A stretch of 13,399 nt of DNA from Spirochaetaceae bacterium (lineage in GTDB: Bacteria > Spirochaetota > Spirochaetia > UBA9216): assembly GCA_028527945.1 (NCBI GenBank), contig JAQQAK010000228.1:1-13399 (forward strand). The letters are read 5' to 3'. Under the pieces are notes generated by a model. That model did no database searches. It was not told the DNA's origin and saw nothing but the letters and a program-made list of their open reading frames with translations. Positions 12,643 through 13,399 of this stretch are shown here, in pieces. The first letter of the stretch is position 1, and the number at the start of each line of letters is the position of its first letter. The translations under genes and the position numbers were made by a program.

Positions 12643-13399
12643 TCAAAATAATGTTACTTCTCCAGCATCAAGAACAGACTCCTCAACTGCTATTCCACTA
12701 GCAGCTCCAGCCGTTTTCTTATGACTGTATATTGTAAATCTTTCTATAATACTGTTCATATTATCATCAGTTATTTTCCATTCTGAAACACCAACTCCTC
12801 CAAGCGATTTTTCAAGAACAGATCTAACTTTTTCATTTCTGCTTAACAAATCTTTTTTAATTTCACCAAGATTATCTACAATAGCGCGAAGCCTATCCAA
12901 AAAATGTCCGGATTCATTAAAAAGTTCATAAAACTCTTTTGTAAAAAAATCAAAATTCAATAGAGAATTAGAAAAAGAACTATTCACTCTGCTTATTTCT
13001 GCCATATTATTGCTAAAAGCCCCAGCAAGCTCTGACAGAAACCTCATTTCTTCTTCTGCATACTTCTGATACTCATCAAAAACTTTGCTAGTACTGTTAA
13101 TAAACACCATAACCTGTTTATCTCCAATACCAATTTGAGTCTGTATTCTTTCAACAAGTTCAGCCATATCATCAACTGACTCTTTCATTCCTGCAAGATT
13201 TATACTTCTTGTAAGTTCTATTCTGGATAAAATTGTCATATCCTGCAGCCATTCAGAAATGTCACCAAAAGAACTTATTTCATCTGAAAGAGCTGTAACA
13301 TTATCAATAATTACTGTGATGTATCTAATTAGGCCCTTTCTTTTTTCAGCAAAGATATTTGCTTCATCATCAAATTTCTCTGCTTCTTCACTTATTTCA
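12643..13399 (-). CDS. Helical, probably chemotaxis-associated protein, 5' end outside window
   Basis: The frame is open to the window edge. An internal ATG at 13239 is not the start, because coherent coding continues upstream (for example EANIFAEKRKGLIRYITVIIDN, before residue 1 of that ATG). At least 252 residues are visible. They are mostly long amphipathic helices rich in Glu, Ser and Lys, with no membrane segment. The LSRIELTRSINLAGM segment and following helices loosely resemble the cytoplasmic helical regions of methyl-accepting proteins, but there is no recognisable MCP signalling tip (the EAARAG type) in the visible part. The C-terminus reads DAGEVTLF, close to the GGDAVLF end of CheD. 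It is the upstream partner of cheY-cheD, 15 bases apart, so a role in receptor signalling or adaptation is inferred. I cannot assign a family. Confidence 0.75.
   Translation of the reverse strand, partial: EISEEAEKFDDEANIFAEKRKGLIRYITVIIDNVTALSDEISSFGDISEWLQDMTILSRIELTRSINLAGMKESVDDMAELVERIQTQIGIGDKQVMVFINSTSKVFDEYQKYAEEEMRFLSELAGAFSNNMAEISRVNSSFSNSLLNFDFFTKEFYELFNESGHFLDRLRAIVDNLGEIKKDLLSRNEKVRSVLEKSLGGVGVSEWKITDDNMNSIIERFTIYSHKKTAGAASGIAVEESVLDAGEVTLF

Noticed and set aside
12643..13239. A complete 198-residue protein starting at ATG 13239
   Set aside because: The same frame continues without a stop to the window edge with similar coding character, and no good ribosome binding site precedes that ATG.

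Overview
The window is A+T-rich and comes from a motile bacterium, probably diderm. It carries chemotaxis genes on both strands (cheR-cheB, cheW, cheY, cheD), a diguanylate cyclase, an SrkA-type kinase and a membrane-anchored envelope protein. A spirochaete (Treponema/Spirochaetales type) is my best guess from the style of the proteins, but no rRNA or phylogenetic marker fixes it. There are no insertion sequences, phage genes, CRISPR arrays or plasmid functions. This reads as ordinary chromosome with several less ordinary signalling proteins.

Region 1 (1-2081, + strand) is a compact signalling operon: the end of a CheR methyltransferase, a CheB methylesterase lacking a receiver domain, and a REC-coiled coil-GGDEF diguanylate cyclase with an intact inhibitory site. 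The genes overlap or are 3 bases apart. Region 2 (2151-5235) is a divergent pair: an M20 amidohydrolase on the minus strand and an unrecognised 611-residue membrane-anchored protein on the plus strand. They share an intergenic region with facing promoters and a small palindrome between them. Region 3 (5293-7323) is transketolase on the minus strand, ending at a hairpin shared with the facing gene.

Region 4 (7540-8562, + strand) is a NYN-domain nuclease-like protein with an OST-HTH/LOTUS-like domain and a C-terminal winged-helix-like segment. Region 5 (8596-10155, - strand) is lspA followed by srkA. Region 6 (10195-11581, + strand) is a tRNA-Ala(CGC) with a clear promoter, then cheW, then a J-domain protein whose C-terminus carries two copies of a 24-residue motif like that of the MshEN/T2SSE_N domain. 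Region 7 (11678-13399, - strand) is an operon of an incomplete helical protein, cheY and cheD, facing cheW.

Two themes run through the window. First, chemotaxis and c-di-GMP: adaptation enzymes (CheR, CheB, CheD), coupling and output (CheW, CheY), a c-di-GMP synthase and a possible MshEN-like protein lie within 13 kb, although cheA and typical transmembrane receptors are not visible. Second, translation starts are of two kinds. tkt, cheW and cheY have clear Shine-Dalgarno sequences. lspA, the NYN gene and both genes of the divergent pair have promoter -10 elements so close to the start codon that the mRNAs would be leaderless or nearly so.
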